From contig CAJNDS010002128.1 in NCBI GenBank assembly GCA_905221605.1, positions 485,501-549,500 on the forward strand: 64,000 nt of DNA. The letters run 5' to 3'. This DNA is from Symbiodinium natans. Its lineage: Eukaryota; Sar; Dinophyceae; Suessiales; Symbiodiniaceae. The notes below the pieces were generated by a model. The model did not search any database. It was not told the origin of the DNA and saw nothing but the letters and a program-made list of their open reading frames with translations. Positions 1-11,700 of the stretch are shown here, piece after piece. Position 1 is the first letter of the stretch. Every line of letters begins with the position of its first letter. The position numbers and the translations under genes were made by a program.

Positions 1-603
1 AGACCTGTCCGCTGCATCTTTTCCCTTTACATCGCAGATTGAAGGAAAGCAAAAAAGTCAGAGGGAAGAATCCCTTTCCCTACCTTTCCCAGTACATTCC
101 TTGTGCTTTCCATGTTCTTTGGAATTGCTTTGTTCTTCAGCAAGGAAAAGCGCAACTTCCCTCTCAATTTCATGTTTCCATTTCTCCGATGTCTTTTTCA
201 TTCAAGAAGCAAGCGGAGGGGCTGCCTCCTGTGTTTCCTTGCCTCTTTCCTCGCTATTCTCTTTTCCTTTCTCTTCTCTCTTGGTGCTTACATTCTTATG
301 AAAAACGTGAAAGTTGTGGGGGCATCCCTTTCGCTTTCTCTCTTCTGGGGAAATTCCCAATTGCAGGGGGCTCTCTCTCCTTGTCTGTCTTCTTTTCTCA
401 TACATAGGGAAAGGAGAAAGAAGATGAAGAACTAGGAAAGAATCATTTCCACACATTCCTCTATTCCTACTGTCCGGAGATTGGCAAGCTTTCGGAAGCT
501 CTGGTCTCTAGTCACGCCTGACCAAAGTCAACTTCCCGTGCGTGAGGGCCATATGTGAGGGGCCAGGAGGGGGGCAGAAAGTCCGGAATATGGTAGTGTT
601 TCG

Positions 604-860
604 AGTTTCAAAATCGTTTCCATAGTTTCAAATTAGTCTCAAGTCAGTTTCAAACTAGTTTCAAAATCCAGTTGAAATATCGCTGTTAAGGAGGAGCTGC
701 AATTTCTGTCCGCGCTTGTTGAAAACCAGAACCTCTAGAGATTCCTGCATTTTTTGCAATTGCGCGTAGAAAAACGCAGTTTCCCCTTAACAACGAATTC
801 GCAACTGGATTTTGAAACTGTTTTGCAACTAGTCTGAAACTACAGAAACGAATTTGAAAC
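604..860. repeat. Foldback (inverted-repeat) element, copy 1
   Basis: The left arm (604-691, gtttcaaaatcg...ctgttaagg) is the approximate reverse complement of the right arm (785-860, ccttaacaacg...tttgaaac). About 95 bp lie between the arms. The structure resembles a foldback or MITE-like element captured within the satellite unit. No coding potential was seen. Confidence 0.7.
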
Positions 861-2849
861 TTGAAGAACGCAGCATTTCTGCTCCCTGGCGCTTGGCCAC
901 GCCCAAGCAAGAGGAGGCTAGAAGCCGCGGCTCGCGAAACCAGCAACAACTCTTGCCAAGGCAGCCACGCAATCACAAGTCAGTAAATTATCTTGTCTGA
1001 GACTGTGTCTCTTCTGAGTTGTTCTATTCCTTTCTCTGCATCCTTTCTTCTTCTCACTTGTCCTTTCACTTTTCTTTTGTCTCTTCTCACTCCAACCAAA
1101 AGGGAAATCGCAAGGGAGTCATATAGGGAAAGGAGACAACGTGAAGAAATAAGAAAGAATCATTTCCATATTGTCCCCTATTCCTGTCTCTAAATCTGCA
1201 GATTTTTCAGAATGGAAGGAGGGCTTCTTTCTCCCTCTCACTTTTCCTTTCGCTTTTCTTTATATTTTCTCACTCCAACCAAGCAGACAAGGGAGAGGGG
1301 TGAGAGATAGAACGCCCTTTACCTTCTCAAAACATAGAGAGGTGACGAAAATCAATCACGGAAACCTATCCTGCCTTCCTTCCTCTTTGTCTTTGGTTCG
1401 GAAAAGAAAGGAACGGCTACCAGCCTCCCTCCCGACTTACATCTTACATTCTCTTGTTTCGTCCTGCTCAACCGGAAAGAAGGTCTGCCTCCAGTCTTTC
1501 CTCGCCTCCCTGCTCACTATTATGAGTTCCTTTCTCTTCTCTTCTGTTGCTTACATTCTTCTCAAAAGTGTGAAAGGTGCGGGGGACATCCCTTTCACTT
1601 TGTCTCTTCTGGGGAAATTCCCAATTGCAGGAGGCTCTCTCTCCTTGTCTTTGTTCTGTGTTCATATAGGGAATGAAGATAGAAGATGAATAAATAAAAC
1701 AGAATCAAGTCTATAATGTCCTCTATCCGTGTCTCTTGTGATTTCTTCAATTCCTATCTCTGCAGATTCTTCAAAATGGAAGGCGGACTTCTTCCTCCAA
1801 CCAAAAGCGACCTTCTCAAAAAGAAGACAAGAGACGAACATCAATCACCGGAACCTGACTCCTAATCTCCTGTGTTTCCTTGCCTCTTTCCTCGCTATTC
1901 TCTCTTCCTTTCTTCTCTCCCGGTGCTTACATTCCCATCAACATGAAAATTGAGGGGGCAGCGCATCCCTTTCCTTTCCCCATCAAAGAAAGGCTGCCTT
2001 CCTATCCGCGTATGTTCTTCCCTCTTCCTTCCGAAAAGACTATAAGAGGTAGGGGTAAACAGAATGAAAGAGGAGTCTCCTGTTGCTTTCCGACTACTTT
2101 CTCACCACAAAAAGGAACCTTCCCACTCTTCCCTACTTTCTTTCTTTTATCTTTTTGCACTTTACGTTTCCCGCTGAGAAAATGAGACGTTTCCCACTGA
2201 GAAAAAGAGACAATGATGACAATAAGGAAAAAAGATCACCTGCCTGTATTTTCAGACCTGTCCGCTGCATCTTTTCCCTTTACATCGCAGATTGAAGGAA
2301 AGCAAAAAAAGGGAAGAATCCCTTTCCCTACCTTTCCCAGTTCATTCCTTGTGCTTTCCATGTTCTTTGGAATTGCTTTGTTCTTCAGCAAGGAAAAGCG
2401 CAACTTCCCTCTCAATTTCATGTTTCCATTTCTCCGATGTCTTTTTCATTCAAGAAGCAAGCGGAGGGGCTGCCTCCTGTGTTTCCTTGCCTCTTTCCTC
2501 GCTATTCTCTTTTCCTTTCTCTTCTCTCTTGGTGCTTACATTCTTATGAAAAACGTGAAAGTTGTGGGGGCATCCCTTTCGCTTTCTCTCTTCTGGGGAA
2601 ATTCCCAATTGCAGGGGGCTCTCTCTCCTTGTCTGTCTTCTTTTCTCATACATAGGGAAAGGAGAAAGAAGATGAAGAACTAGGAAAGAATCATTTCCAC
2701 ACATTCCTCTATTCCTACTGTCCGGAGATTGGCAAGCTTTCGGAAGCTCTGGTCTCTAGTCACGCCTGACCAAAGTCAACTTCCCGTGCGTGAGGGCCAT
2801 ATGTGAGGGGCCAGGAGGGGCAGAAAGTCCGGAATATGGTAGTGTTTCG

Positions 2850-3106
2850 AGTTTCAAAATCGTTTCCATAGTTTCAAATTAGTCTCAAGTCAGTTTCAAA
2901 CTAGTTTCAAAATCCAGTTGAAATATCGCTGTTAAGGAGGAGCTGCAATTTCTGTCCGCGCTTGTTGAAAACCAGAACCTCTAGAGATTCCTGCATTTTT
3001 TGCAATTGCGCGTAGAAAAACGCAGTTTCCCCTTAACAACGATTTTGCAACTGGATTTTGAAACTATTTTGCAACTAGTCTGAAACTACAGAAACGAATT
3101 TGAAAC
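2850..3106. repeat. Foldback element, copy 2 (in tandem copy)
   Basis: This is the same inverted repeat as at 604-860, carried by the second satellite unit with a few substitutions (for example gaattcgc changed to gattttgc near 3040). Both tandem units contain it, so it was present before the tandem duplication. Confidence 0.7.
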
Positions 3107-4247
3107 TTGAAAAACGCAGCATTTCTGCTCCCTGGCGCTTGGCCACGCCCAAGCAAGAGGAGGCCAGAAGCTGCGGCTCGCGAAACACGCCTGGATCGAA
3201 AAGTGCACCTCCGACTTTCTTCCCAAAAGCCATTCCAGCAACAACTCTTGCCAAGGCAGCCACGCAATCACAAGTCAGCAAATTATCTTGTCTGAGACTG
3301 TGTCTCTTCTGAGTTTTTCTATTCCTATCTCTGCGTCCTTTCTCCTTCTCACTTTTCCTTTCACTTTTCTTTTGTCTCTTCTCACTCCAACCAAAAGGGA
3401 AATCGCAAGGGAGTCATATAGGGAAAGGAGACAACGTGAAGAAATAAGAAAGAATCATTTCCATATTGTCCCCTATTCCTGTCTCTAAATCTGTAGATTT
3501 TTCAGAATGGAAGGAGGGCTTCTTTCTCCCTCTCACTTTTCCTTTCGCTTTTCTTTATATTTTCTCACTCCAACCAAAAAGACAAGGGAGAGAGGTGGGA
3601 GATATAAAGCCCTTTACCTTCCCAAAACAGAGAAAAGTGACGAGAATCAATCAGGGAAACCTGGCTCCTAATCTCCTCGGTTTCCGCTCTTTCCTCGTTA
3701 TTCTCTCTTCCTTTCTTCTCTGCTGGCGCTTGCATTCTTATCAAAATATGAAAGTTGCGGGGGCATCCCTTTCACTTTCTCCCTTCTACGGGCACTTCAC
3801 TCCTTTTTTCCCACTATCTTCTTCGATCTTCCTTCCGAAAAAATTCGAAAAGGAAGCGATAGACCAGGGTGAAGGAGCAGTTTCCATCTTCGTTCCCGGC
3901 ACCTTCTTATTCGTTCTTCTCTCTTATTATCTCTTTGTTTCTTTTCTTCCGCCCAAAACAGGAATTGCCGCAGGGCTCTCTCTCCTAATCTTTCTTCTTT
4001 ACTCATATGGGAATGATAAAGAAGAAGAAATGAGAAAGAATCATGAGCTCTTCTTTTCGTATCTCTTCAGCATTTTCAGCATGGAAGGCGGGCCAGAGGC
4101 GAGAGAGTGCAAAGGGAAGAGACGCGAGAGATCAATGGGGACAAGCGAAGGGACGTGCGGGGAAAGGAGGGACAGCCCGGTCGAGACAAGCTCCCGAGAA
4201 CCTGCGTGCAGGCAGGTGATCTTTCTTCACTTATCTTCATCATTGTC

Positions 4248-5020
4248 TCATTTTCTTAGTGGGAAACGTAGAATGCAAACAAGATAAAAGAAAGTCAAGG
4301 GAAGAAAGAGAAGGGTTCCTTTTTGTGGTGAGAAGGTAGTCGGAAAGCAAAAGGAGACTCCTCTTTCATTCTGTTTATCCCTGCCTCTTATAGTCTTTTT
4401 CGGAAGGAAGAGAAAAGAAAATATGCGGATAGGAAGGGAGCCTTTCTTCGATGGGAAAAGTGAAAGAAATGCCCCCGCACCTGTCACACAAAGCAACAGA
4501 AGAGAAAAGAAAGGAAGTTATAACAGTGCAGAAGGAGGCGAGGAAACACTAGAGGCCGCCCTTCTTCTGTCCGTTTGAGCGTGACGAAACAAAAGAAATG
4601 GAAAGATGAAAGTCGGGAGGGGGGCTGGTAGCTGTTCCTTTCTTTTCCGAACCAGGATTCCAGGATAGCGAAGGAAATAGTAGGGAAAGGCCCTCTTTCT
4701 TCTTTCGTGTTTATTTATGTCTGCACTGTGCAAAGAAAAGAAGGCGGGGACAGGCCGTTTAGAAATGAAAGCAGGCGATCTTTTCATCCATTTTGGTCAC
4801 CTTTCTATTTATTGAGCTGTAAGGGGCTCTCTATCTCTCACCTCTCTCCCTTGTCTTCTCCCTTCTGCTTGGAGTGAGAAAAGAAAAGTGAAAGGAAAAG
4901 TGAGAGGGAAAATGAAGCCCTCCTTCCATTCTGAAAAATCAGCAGAGATAGGAATAGAAGAACTCCGAAGATAGGAACACAGGAACGTCTGCACATGATT
5001 CTTTCTTTTTCCTCCTTTTC
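4248..5020 (-). repeat. Inverted partial copy of the satellite unit
   Basis: The reverse complement of this stretch matches the 1190-2185 part of the unit. Minus-strand frames here encode the same low-complexity peptides as plus-strand frames there: TIRGR...QNERGVS...FPLRK at 4248-4400 against about 2040-2185, and SADFSEWKEGF at about 4900-4960 against about 1195-1230. The array therefore contains a head-to-head rearrangement. Telomere-type repeats begin just beyond 5030. Confidence 0.7.
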
Positions 5021-5029
5021 TTTCTAGAT

Positions 5030-5940
5030 TCTGGGTTTAGGAGTTAGAGTTTAGGAAATACGGTATAGAGTTTCTTGTGTAGGGTTTTAGAGTGTACGAA
5101 TTTGTGGTCAGGGTTCCGGGCTTAGGGTCTGAGATTGCAAGAGCCAAAACATTTATCAGTCCGAAATGAGTTGTCTAAGTGCGCATATGCGTGAGACGTT
5201 GTTGGAGAAGTAGCTGGGTTGTCTTGGATATGCTAAAATTGATTAATAATCCCAGGCGGTAGCTTCTAAATAGACCCTATTTTGCTCAGCCACACCCCCC
5301 CCCCCCAATGTGAAGGCCTTCAGCGAACAGAAGGGCTTAGGGTAGAGGGTTTAGGGTTTATGGGTGCAGGGTCTGGCAGGAGGGATAGTTAGGCCCCTAA
5401 AGCCTAGCCCTAAACCTCTAGGCCCACAAACAGCTCGATCCGCAACTGGGTTTGAGGGTCTAGGGGTTTAGGGTTTACAGGGTTTAAGGGTGAAGGGTTT
5501 TACGGTTTAAGCGGGTCTAAGGAGGTTTTAGGGGGTTTAAGGGTCGTAGGGCTTAGGGGTTTAGTGGTTTAAGGGTTTAAGAGTTGAAGGGTCTAAGGGC
5601 TTAGGGGTTGAAGGGTAGAGGGGTTTAGGGGTGTAGGGGTTTAGGGGTTTAAGGGTTTAAGAGTTTACTGCTTTAGGGTGTAAGGGCATATGGGTTAATG
5701 GGTTTAAGGGTTGAAGGGTGTAGGGTTTCGGGTGCAGGGTGTTAAGTACATAGTACATACCTAGACCTCAGAATTATTCTGAAGGCATCATGATCCTAAA
5801 ATTGCTAAACTCGAAACTCCGTTTTAGGGCTTAGGGTTTACTCCTTCATGTGATGTTGGGTGTCGAGTCCAGCTAAAGGGCTACCCATGATCACCGAGCC
5901 TGGCCCGTGAAGCTGCTTGCTCCCAAATCCTGCCTAACGC
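5030..5940. repeat. Degenerate TTTAGGG-type array
   Basis: Irregular 6-9 bp variants of ttaggg(t) dominate, densest at 5340-5740 (gggtttaagggtt, ggggtttagg and similar). A C-tract lies near 5290-5305. I see no convincing coding frame. Confidence 0.8.
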
Positions 5941-6040
5941 TCGATATACATACAAATGTATGTGTGTATATATATTTTATGTATACATGCGTACATATAT
6001 ACGTATATATATATATATGGATACATATATATAACCAGAT
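5941..6040. repeat. AT microsatellite (tatacata type)
   Basis: Alternating at/ac/gt dinucleotides and tatatat runs fill this stretch, ending in an A tract near 6045. The small open frames over it are products of simple sequence. Confidence 0.85.
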
Positions 6041-6526
6041 ACATTAAAAAAAAAACAGACAGTGTATGTAGGACCCAAAACCCTACACGAAACGGGTTTC
6101 GGCTCTGGGGTTTAAATCCCAAAGCCTACGTCCTGAAGCCACAGGTCTAAGCCGGAGCGTTCACTGTTGAGGGGCTCAGGGGTTAAAGATCGCTCAGCGC
6201 TACTGGGGAGTTGGTGGTTAAGGCTGCAGTGGTGGCTTTAGGGCTGAGTGTGCGGTGTAGTGATGTCTTGGTGGAGTTTTGGCGGACCCTCGCAGCAGCT
6301 GAGCCATTTCCGATTTCGGCAGCGCGAGAGGCACCGATGGGATCCTAAAAGCCGAAAACCTCAATCCCTCAATCTTGGAGGGGCAACACTGAAAGGTCCT
6401 CTAAGCACCAACCTAAAACCCGAGCAACCCAAAACCGGCTGGTTCTTGTTAGGCAATGAAGGAATGAGGAACCCTTATATAATCCGATCTTTGTTCAGAG
6501 CCCTGATGCGGGGATTGACTAGGTTG

Positions 6527-6628
6527 CCCTAAACCCTAAACCCTAAACCCTAAACCCTAAACCCTAAACCCTAAACCCTAAACCCTAAACCCTAAACCCT
6601 AAACCCTAAACCCTAAACCCTAAACCCT
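6527..6628. repeat. Near-perfect (CCCTAAA)n array, about 14 units
   Basis: These are uninterrupted ccctaaa heptamers, the complement of the TTTAGGG telomere repeat of plants and dinoflagellates. The array is interstitial, with unique sequence on both sides. Similar arrays recur about every 0.3-1 kb through the window in both orientations, for example 7621-7686, 15639-15748, 22044-22160, 25302-25380, 30755-30851, 33043-33240, 35510-35645, 39360-39467, 51785-51895 and 57960-58110. Confidence 0.95.
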
Positions 6629-7345
6629 GCCATGAACCCTGACATGATTCTTAGACGGTAACCTTCAGGCATGGAAATAGCGAGGCTTGGCTCTAAACCC
6701 GAAAACCCTGGACCCTAAGACAAGGCCATGAGGGCTGAGGCTTAGGGTTCAGGGTTTAGGGTTTAGGGTTAGGAGGGTTTAGGGTTTAGGGTTTAGGGTT
6801 AGGAGGGTTTAGGAAGGTTGTTGACCCTGAACCCTGACAAGAAAACGTTCCCAAGCTTTCGGGCATCGAGCTCACAATCCCCCGTCCCTCCCAGAGAGTC
6901 TATGCACCGTGCTCCCGGTGTGCCCCTGAACCCTAAACCCTAAACCGTGAACCCTAAACCCTAAACCCTAAACCCTAAACCCTAAACCCTAAACCCTAAA
7001 CCCTAAACCCTAAACCTTAAACCGCGGCTCTATGCCCCAACCCTGCCACGCTGCGCTGCGCCTTTTGTCTGCAAGCCACGGCAGTGGGATGCTGTTCTAG
7101 AACTTAGATGTGTTTAGGGTTTAGGGTTTAGGGCTTAGGGTTTAGGGTGTAGGGTTTAGGGTTTAGGGTTTAAGGTTTAGGGTTTACTGGGGTCCTACTT
7201 CCTACTAGCTGGGGGTCCATACGCCCCAGATTAAGCTACCCTCTTCTGTAGGGTTTAGGATGGAGGCCTAAACCCTAAACCCTAAACCCTAAACCCTTAA
7301 CCCTAAACCCTTAACCCTAAACCCTCAACCCTAAACCCTAAACCC

Positions 7346-7471
7346 AATGCGATTTCTCCTTACGTGCCTACTTGTGTCCAGTGTAATTTCCTTACACCAG
7401 CGTCCCGGATGGTGGATGACGAGCCGATCTGCGCGCATCCGGCTTGTGGGTTTTGTCTTGGAAATGTATAG
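7346..7471 (+). CDS. Candidate exon, Cys-rich, unknown protein
   Basis: An island between two telomere-like arrays is open for 41 codons. It carries a CVQC pair and a later CAHPACGFC cluster that could form a zinc-binding site. It ends at a stop (7469-7471) or at a donor just before it (gtatag). Islands this short often have an open frame by chance, so this rests on composition only. Confidence 0.3.
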   Translation, partial: NAISPYVPTCVQCNFLTPASRMVDDEPICAHPACGFCLGNV

Positions 7472-7738
7472 GGATTAGCTTTACCCTAAACTACCAAACG
7501 CTAAACCCTAAACCCTATTTGGGTGTTAAGGTTAGGGCGAAAGAAGCCCAGCCTGGGCGCAGCTACTATTTTAGGGTTGGAATCTAGGTCAGATTTAGCC
7601 GGTTTTGACCAACCAATTTGAAGGGTTTAGGGTTTAGGGTTTAGGGTTTAGGGTTTAGGGTTTAGGGTTTAGGGTTTAGGGTTTAGGTAAACCTCCAAAC
7701 CATCTGCCCTAAACTCTAACGTCGGAGTGATCTCAAAG

Positions 7739-7860
7739 CTTGGGTGTCTGCGGAGGGAGGAGCGTCTTCACGGATCGAGCTCTGTTGTCTTAAAGCACCG
7801 GCCACAAAGAGATCCAAGTCGACATCGAAGGCAGAAACGCCCAAATCAGTGTCGTTGAAC
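7739..7860 (-). CDS. Candidate exon, unknown protein
   Basis: The minus frame is open for 40 codons and protein-like (FNDTDLGVSAFDVDLDLFVA then an Arg/Gln-rich stretch). A plus frame is also open, so the strand is a judgement from composition. Telomere-like arrays flank it on both sides. Confidence 0.3.
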
Positions 7861-8031
7861 CCCAAACCCTCTACCCTCCCTAAATCCTAAACCCTAAATC
7901 CTAAACCCTAAACCCTAAACCCTAAACCCTCTACCCTGAACCCTTTGCCCTGAACGTTCGAACTTGAGAAGCGTAACCTGCGGGTGTCGGATCCACGCTG
8001 TGACCAGGCGTATGTATGTTACAGCAGCGAA

Positions 8032-8207
8032 CCCAGAGGGTCCATTTGTAGTACTACCATGGAATTAGGTACCCCAAAAAAACCATACAAAATAGGGTTT
8101 TGGGGTACCTACTTCCATAATGGTACTGCTATGGTACTAGGTACCACACAAAATAGGGTTTTGGGATGCCTACTTCCATAATAGTACTACAAAACGGACC
8201 CTCTGGG
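8032..8207. mobile_element. MITE-like inverted repeat (CCCAGAGGGTCC ends)
   Basis: The left end cccagagggtccatttgtag and the reverse complement of the right end (cccagagggtccgttttgtag) form terminal inverted repeats of about 28 bp. The interior holds two imperfect copies of a caaaatagggttttggg block. Minus-strand frames on both sides (8208-8330, LDETRPGTPGHT; 7945-8030, VTYIRLVTAWIRHP) could be exons separated by this element. I could not find a matching AG|G acceptor at its end, so I do not call it an intron. Confidence 0.65.
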
Positions 8208-8590
8208 GCTCTGGGGAAGCTACTCTTCTTGGCTTCGGGGCCACCGGCGCAACGCACGGGATGCTTCCAGTTGTATGCCCAGGAGTTCCCGGTCTAGTTT
8301 CATCAAGCCTCAAACCTCATTGGGTTAAGGGTTTGGGGCTGACGTTGCTTGTGAACAAGCCCAACAAAATGCGGCACGGCCAAAGCCCCCCGTCCAACCT
8401 GTTTGTGAGTCTCGCGCCCGACACCCGGTGATGTAGGATGCGTCCACCCCACCATCAGAAGGCAGAGAGCAAGGCGGCCGTAGGGCGAACCCCCGACACC
8501 TGCAGGAGTCCCCGGCGTCCCGCAAGACCTCCAGCCCCATGCTTGCCGATGGGCCGTAGCAGCGTGTGCTACTTTACAAGCTACGCGCAA

Positions 8591-8651
8591 GAAGCTTGAC
8601 GGACCCAAGCGGAGGTCAGAGGAAGCTCGACGAGCCCAAGCAGAGGTCAGG
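8591..8651. repeat. Tandem 29-bp repeat, two copies
   Basis: aagcttgacggacccaagc plus gaggtcag is repeated once with about three substitutions. It lies downstream of the retroelement reading frame, in its presumed 3' untranslated region. Confidence 0.7.
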
Positions 8652-8750
8652 TGCGAAAAGGGCCAGGCAGGCCGGGCACAGAGGGCAAGCAAGATAAGCA
8701 AGGGCAGAGGTCTGCTCTGTCACGGGCGCCCAGCTTGGGAGCATTCGGGA

Positions 8751-11700
8751 TCACGGGTTTTGCAGCGGAGTGGAGGCGGACTGCGCGCCATCGGGCAGGC
8801 GGCGCAAGACGGCACGGGCGTTCTCACGCTGGAGCGCACTGCAAAAGCTGCTCGGTGGCCGCGCCCGATCCATCATCGGACTTAGCGGCCAGGAGCGCCC
8901 CGAGCGTGCGCCAGACTTTGATTGCTTCACGTCCCCAGCCACCACAGGATGATTCCGCAATGAGGGGGAGGAACTGCAGCCCCTGGTCTCGGCAGAGGGC
9001 TGCCGTGTTAAGACGGGAACGCTTGCGTTCCTCGTAAGCCGCACAAGTGTGAGAGCCATCTGCAGCAGAGGCGGCAGCTGCCCCACATCGCAAGCCGCTC
9101 GTGACGGCAAGGTCGAACACTGCAGGCCCGTGCAACCCCCAATGAGGCACAAAGACATCGGCTGGTCGGCGGCCACCCCCGACGGACTCCCAACTGCGCC
9201 TGCCTCACAGGCTCCAAGTTCAGCAGGGCGGGCGGGGAGGAGGTTTGGCTTTTCAATCTCAGGGGATAAGCCTGCAGCATGAGCCCGCTCGGCGAGAACC
9301 GCGCGGAGCCGGTTGTGGCGCTTGCAGCGGTCTCCCCCACATGGGCACACGCGGGCGTGGTCTCCAAACCGGTCAGCCACTCCATCGCAGAACGGGCAGT
9401 AGCCCTCGGACGGTGCAACAGGGAGGCGAAGGCGGAGGTGGAGCAAAACGCGGAAGAAAGCCGGCTCAAGGGCCAGACCGAGGGCTTCGGCTGGGCGGGC
9501 TAGCAGCCAGGCACCGGCTCCTGGTTGCTGCAGCAACTGCAAGTGCGCACGGTCAGCCTCGCCCGCGCTAGAGGCAATCAAGGCCTGCCGTTCAGCGGCA
9601 TCAATGGCGCTTGACAACTCTTGCTGCCTAACGGGCACAGGCTGAGGGGGGAGCGCAGCATCAGGGGCCACCGTCGCATTGTATTGGGCTGCCGGGTGGG
9701 CGAGGTCCAAAACGTACTGATGCGACAGCGCAGCACAAGCTTCCGAGCACGAGGAGGCGGAGGCAATGTATGCTGCGGGGGCGTGTTTGGCCGCGCTGCG
9801 CAGCCCCAAACCGCCGGCAGCAACTCTCAAGGTCGCCTGCTGCCAAGCGCGATCAGTGAGTTGGAGCCCCCCGATTAGTTCGAGCGAGGCTCGAACGCGA
9901 CTGTCAAATTCTTGCAAGGCATCTGCATGGGCCGCCGGCGGGGTCACCCGCATGGAATAGGCCAACTTAGTGTAGGAAGCACAATGCCTAAGTAGGAGGA
10001 GCGCGGTTTGCGAGTCCGGTAGCTCAGCAAGGGCGTTCAGACAAGCTTGTGCCTTATCAACACGGTGGGTCACGCAGTGTTGGTTGCAGAAAGAGAGACC
10101 CCCTATGGGCGCACCAAGGAGCTCGAATTCGCCGACACGGCGTACCAGGCCCGGCGGCAGGGCGCGGAGGTCAGGGCTGCAGGCGGCGCCAGGAAGGACA
10201 ACTTCAGACTTGGTGGGCTCGAGGATAAGGCCGGCCTGGCCGGCAACCTCACAGAGAGCACGCAAGGCCTTCGCCACGTCAGCAGGGCTGCCAGCTAACA
10301 CGACGTCATCCAAGTACGCGAAGCACAAGTCCAGGCGCGCCGCTGCAGCGGCCGCTGCAAGGGCTGGTTGAAGGGCCAAGGCAAACAGAAGGGGACCTAG
10401 AGGGTCGCCCTGTTGCACCCCAGATGTGGAAGCGACGACGTGCTTTCCAGGACGGAGCCGGGAGCTGTGTCCATAACACCAGTCGGCCCAAGAAGAAACC
10501 TCCGGAACTCGGGCGCGGGCCTCCCGGAGAACGGACGCGCGAGACACTGCATTAAAGGCATTGCGGAAGTCAAGCTTGACCAGGACGCGGTTTTCATGCC
10601 CAGAATGGCTTTGCAGCCAGTGTCGCGCAGCGTGCACGGCAGCTTCGCTTCCTGAGGGCACACCTACACCGACTTGCAAGGGCCAAAGCTGGTCACGAGC
10701 GGCCTCGCGAACGCTCCCACACAACAGTTTCCCGACCAACCTGCGCAAAACTTCCCCAATGGCGATAGGCCGCACGCCCCCCTGAGGCTTGGGCAAGGCG
10801 TGCAGCGTAGCCCCGGCCAAGTGAGGGGCAAGGGTAGCGGGGGCCTCTCCCCTCGCCGAGAGGTGGCATAAGGCCGCAAGATGCACAGCAACCTCGTCTG
10901 CGTGAGCAGTGGACAAGCTTTCACGAAGGTGGTCGGGCCTAAGCCCCGACGGCCCTGGGGCCGAAGCACGCTTAAGGCTTCTCACTGCCTTGGCAACAGC
11001 CTCTGCGCTGAACTCAGGCACAGCGCCCGGACGAGGCGCGCCCAAAGCAGCAAGGTCTGGCAGTGGGCTTTGAGGGTGTTTGGCCTGCAGAGCAGCGAGG
11101 GTGGCAGCATCACGGGGTAGAGGCGGCTCCTGGAGCAGAGCGTCACACGCTCGAGCTAGATCACCCTCAGCGGCAAGGCGGCGGCAACGGGAGTGGCGGG
11201 CCTCAAGGGACAGGCGAGTCGGACCGCTACGTTGGCGTGGCTCAAACACACATTCCTCCCACAGCTCAACCCTCTCACCATCGAGCCAGCGCAAGCAGCG
11301 CCGCTTGGTGGCTTGCCCCAATTGGGCTCGGTGGCGAGCCCCACCACGAAAAGGAGCGACAAGCACGGCTTTGGGGAGCATCAATAATTCCAACCAAGCG
11401 GCAGGGGTGTTGCGTGCTACTGTTGAGGCAATAGCGCGAGCCAGACATTGGGCCCAGGCTGCACGGGCAACCTTAGGGACATGCCGCACGGTAGGAACCT
11501 CTGCCGCCAGCACGTCAGCAAAGTTCGGAAGAGGGTCGGCGGCAGACGCTACAGGAGGCACGGCGCCCGGACGGGCGGCTTGAGCACGCGAGTCAGGCCG
11601 ACAGCGGGGGTGGGACCCATTATAGTACCGCTTAACCAACAAACCACAAACCGTGCAAGTGTCGAGGCTGTGTGCATCAAGGTACTCCTGCGGGACGGCC

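Larger units (their letters stand above)
1..3660. repeat. Tandem satellite, unit about 2.25 kb, copies at 1 and 2254
   Basis: The sequence starting at 1 recurs almost unchanged from 2254. The offset grows from 2253 to about 2295 because copy 2 carries roughly 42 extra bases near 3185-3230. The second copy decays after about 3600 into a related but diverged segment. The strand is strongly pyrimidine-rich (ttcctttctc runs), and this makes long low-complexity open frames that I do not regard as genes. Telomere-type heptamers are essentially absent here, unlike the rest of the window. Whether the array continues to the left cannot be seen. Confidence 0.85.

Noticed and set aside
129-180. Hydrophobic peptide frames near the window start as membrane proteins
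   Set aside because: Low-complexity ttc/ctt runs generate Phe/Leu-rich peptides in several frames.
39-3490. Many 60-170 codon ORFs in the first 5 kb
   Set aside because: They are translations of pyrimidine-rich satellite sequence, occur in several frames at once, and repeat with the tandem unit.
6527-6628. A true chromosome end (telomere)
   Set aside because: The arrays are interstitial, short, in both orientations, and have unique sequence on both sides.
8303-8701. 132-codon minus ORF downstream of the non-LTR element
   Set aside because: Low-quality composition, overlapping the presumed 3' untranslated region and a tandem repeat.
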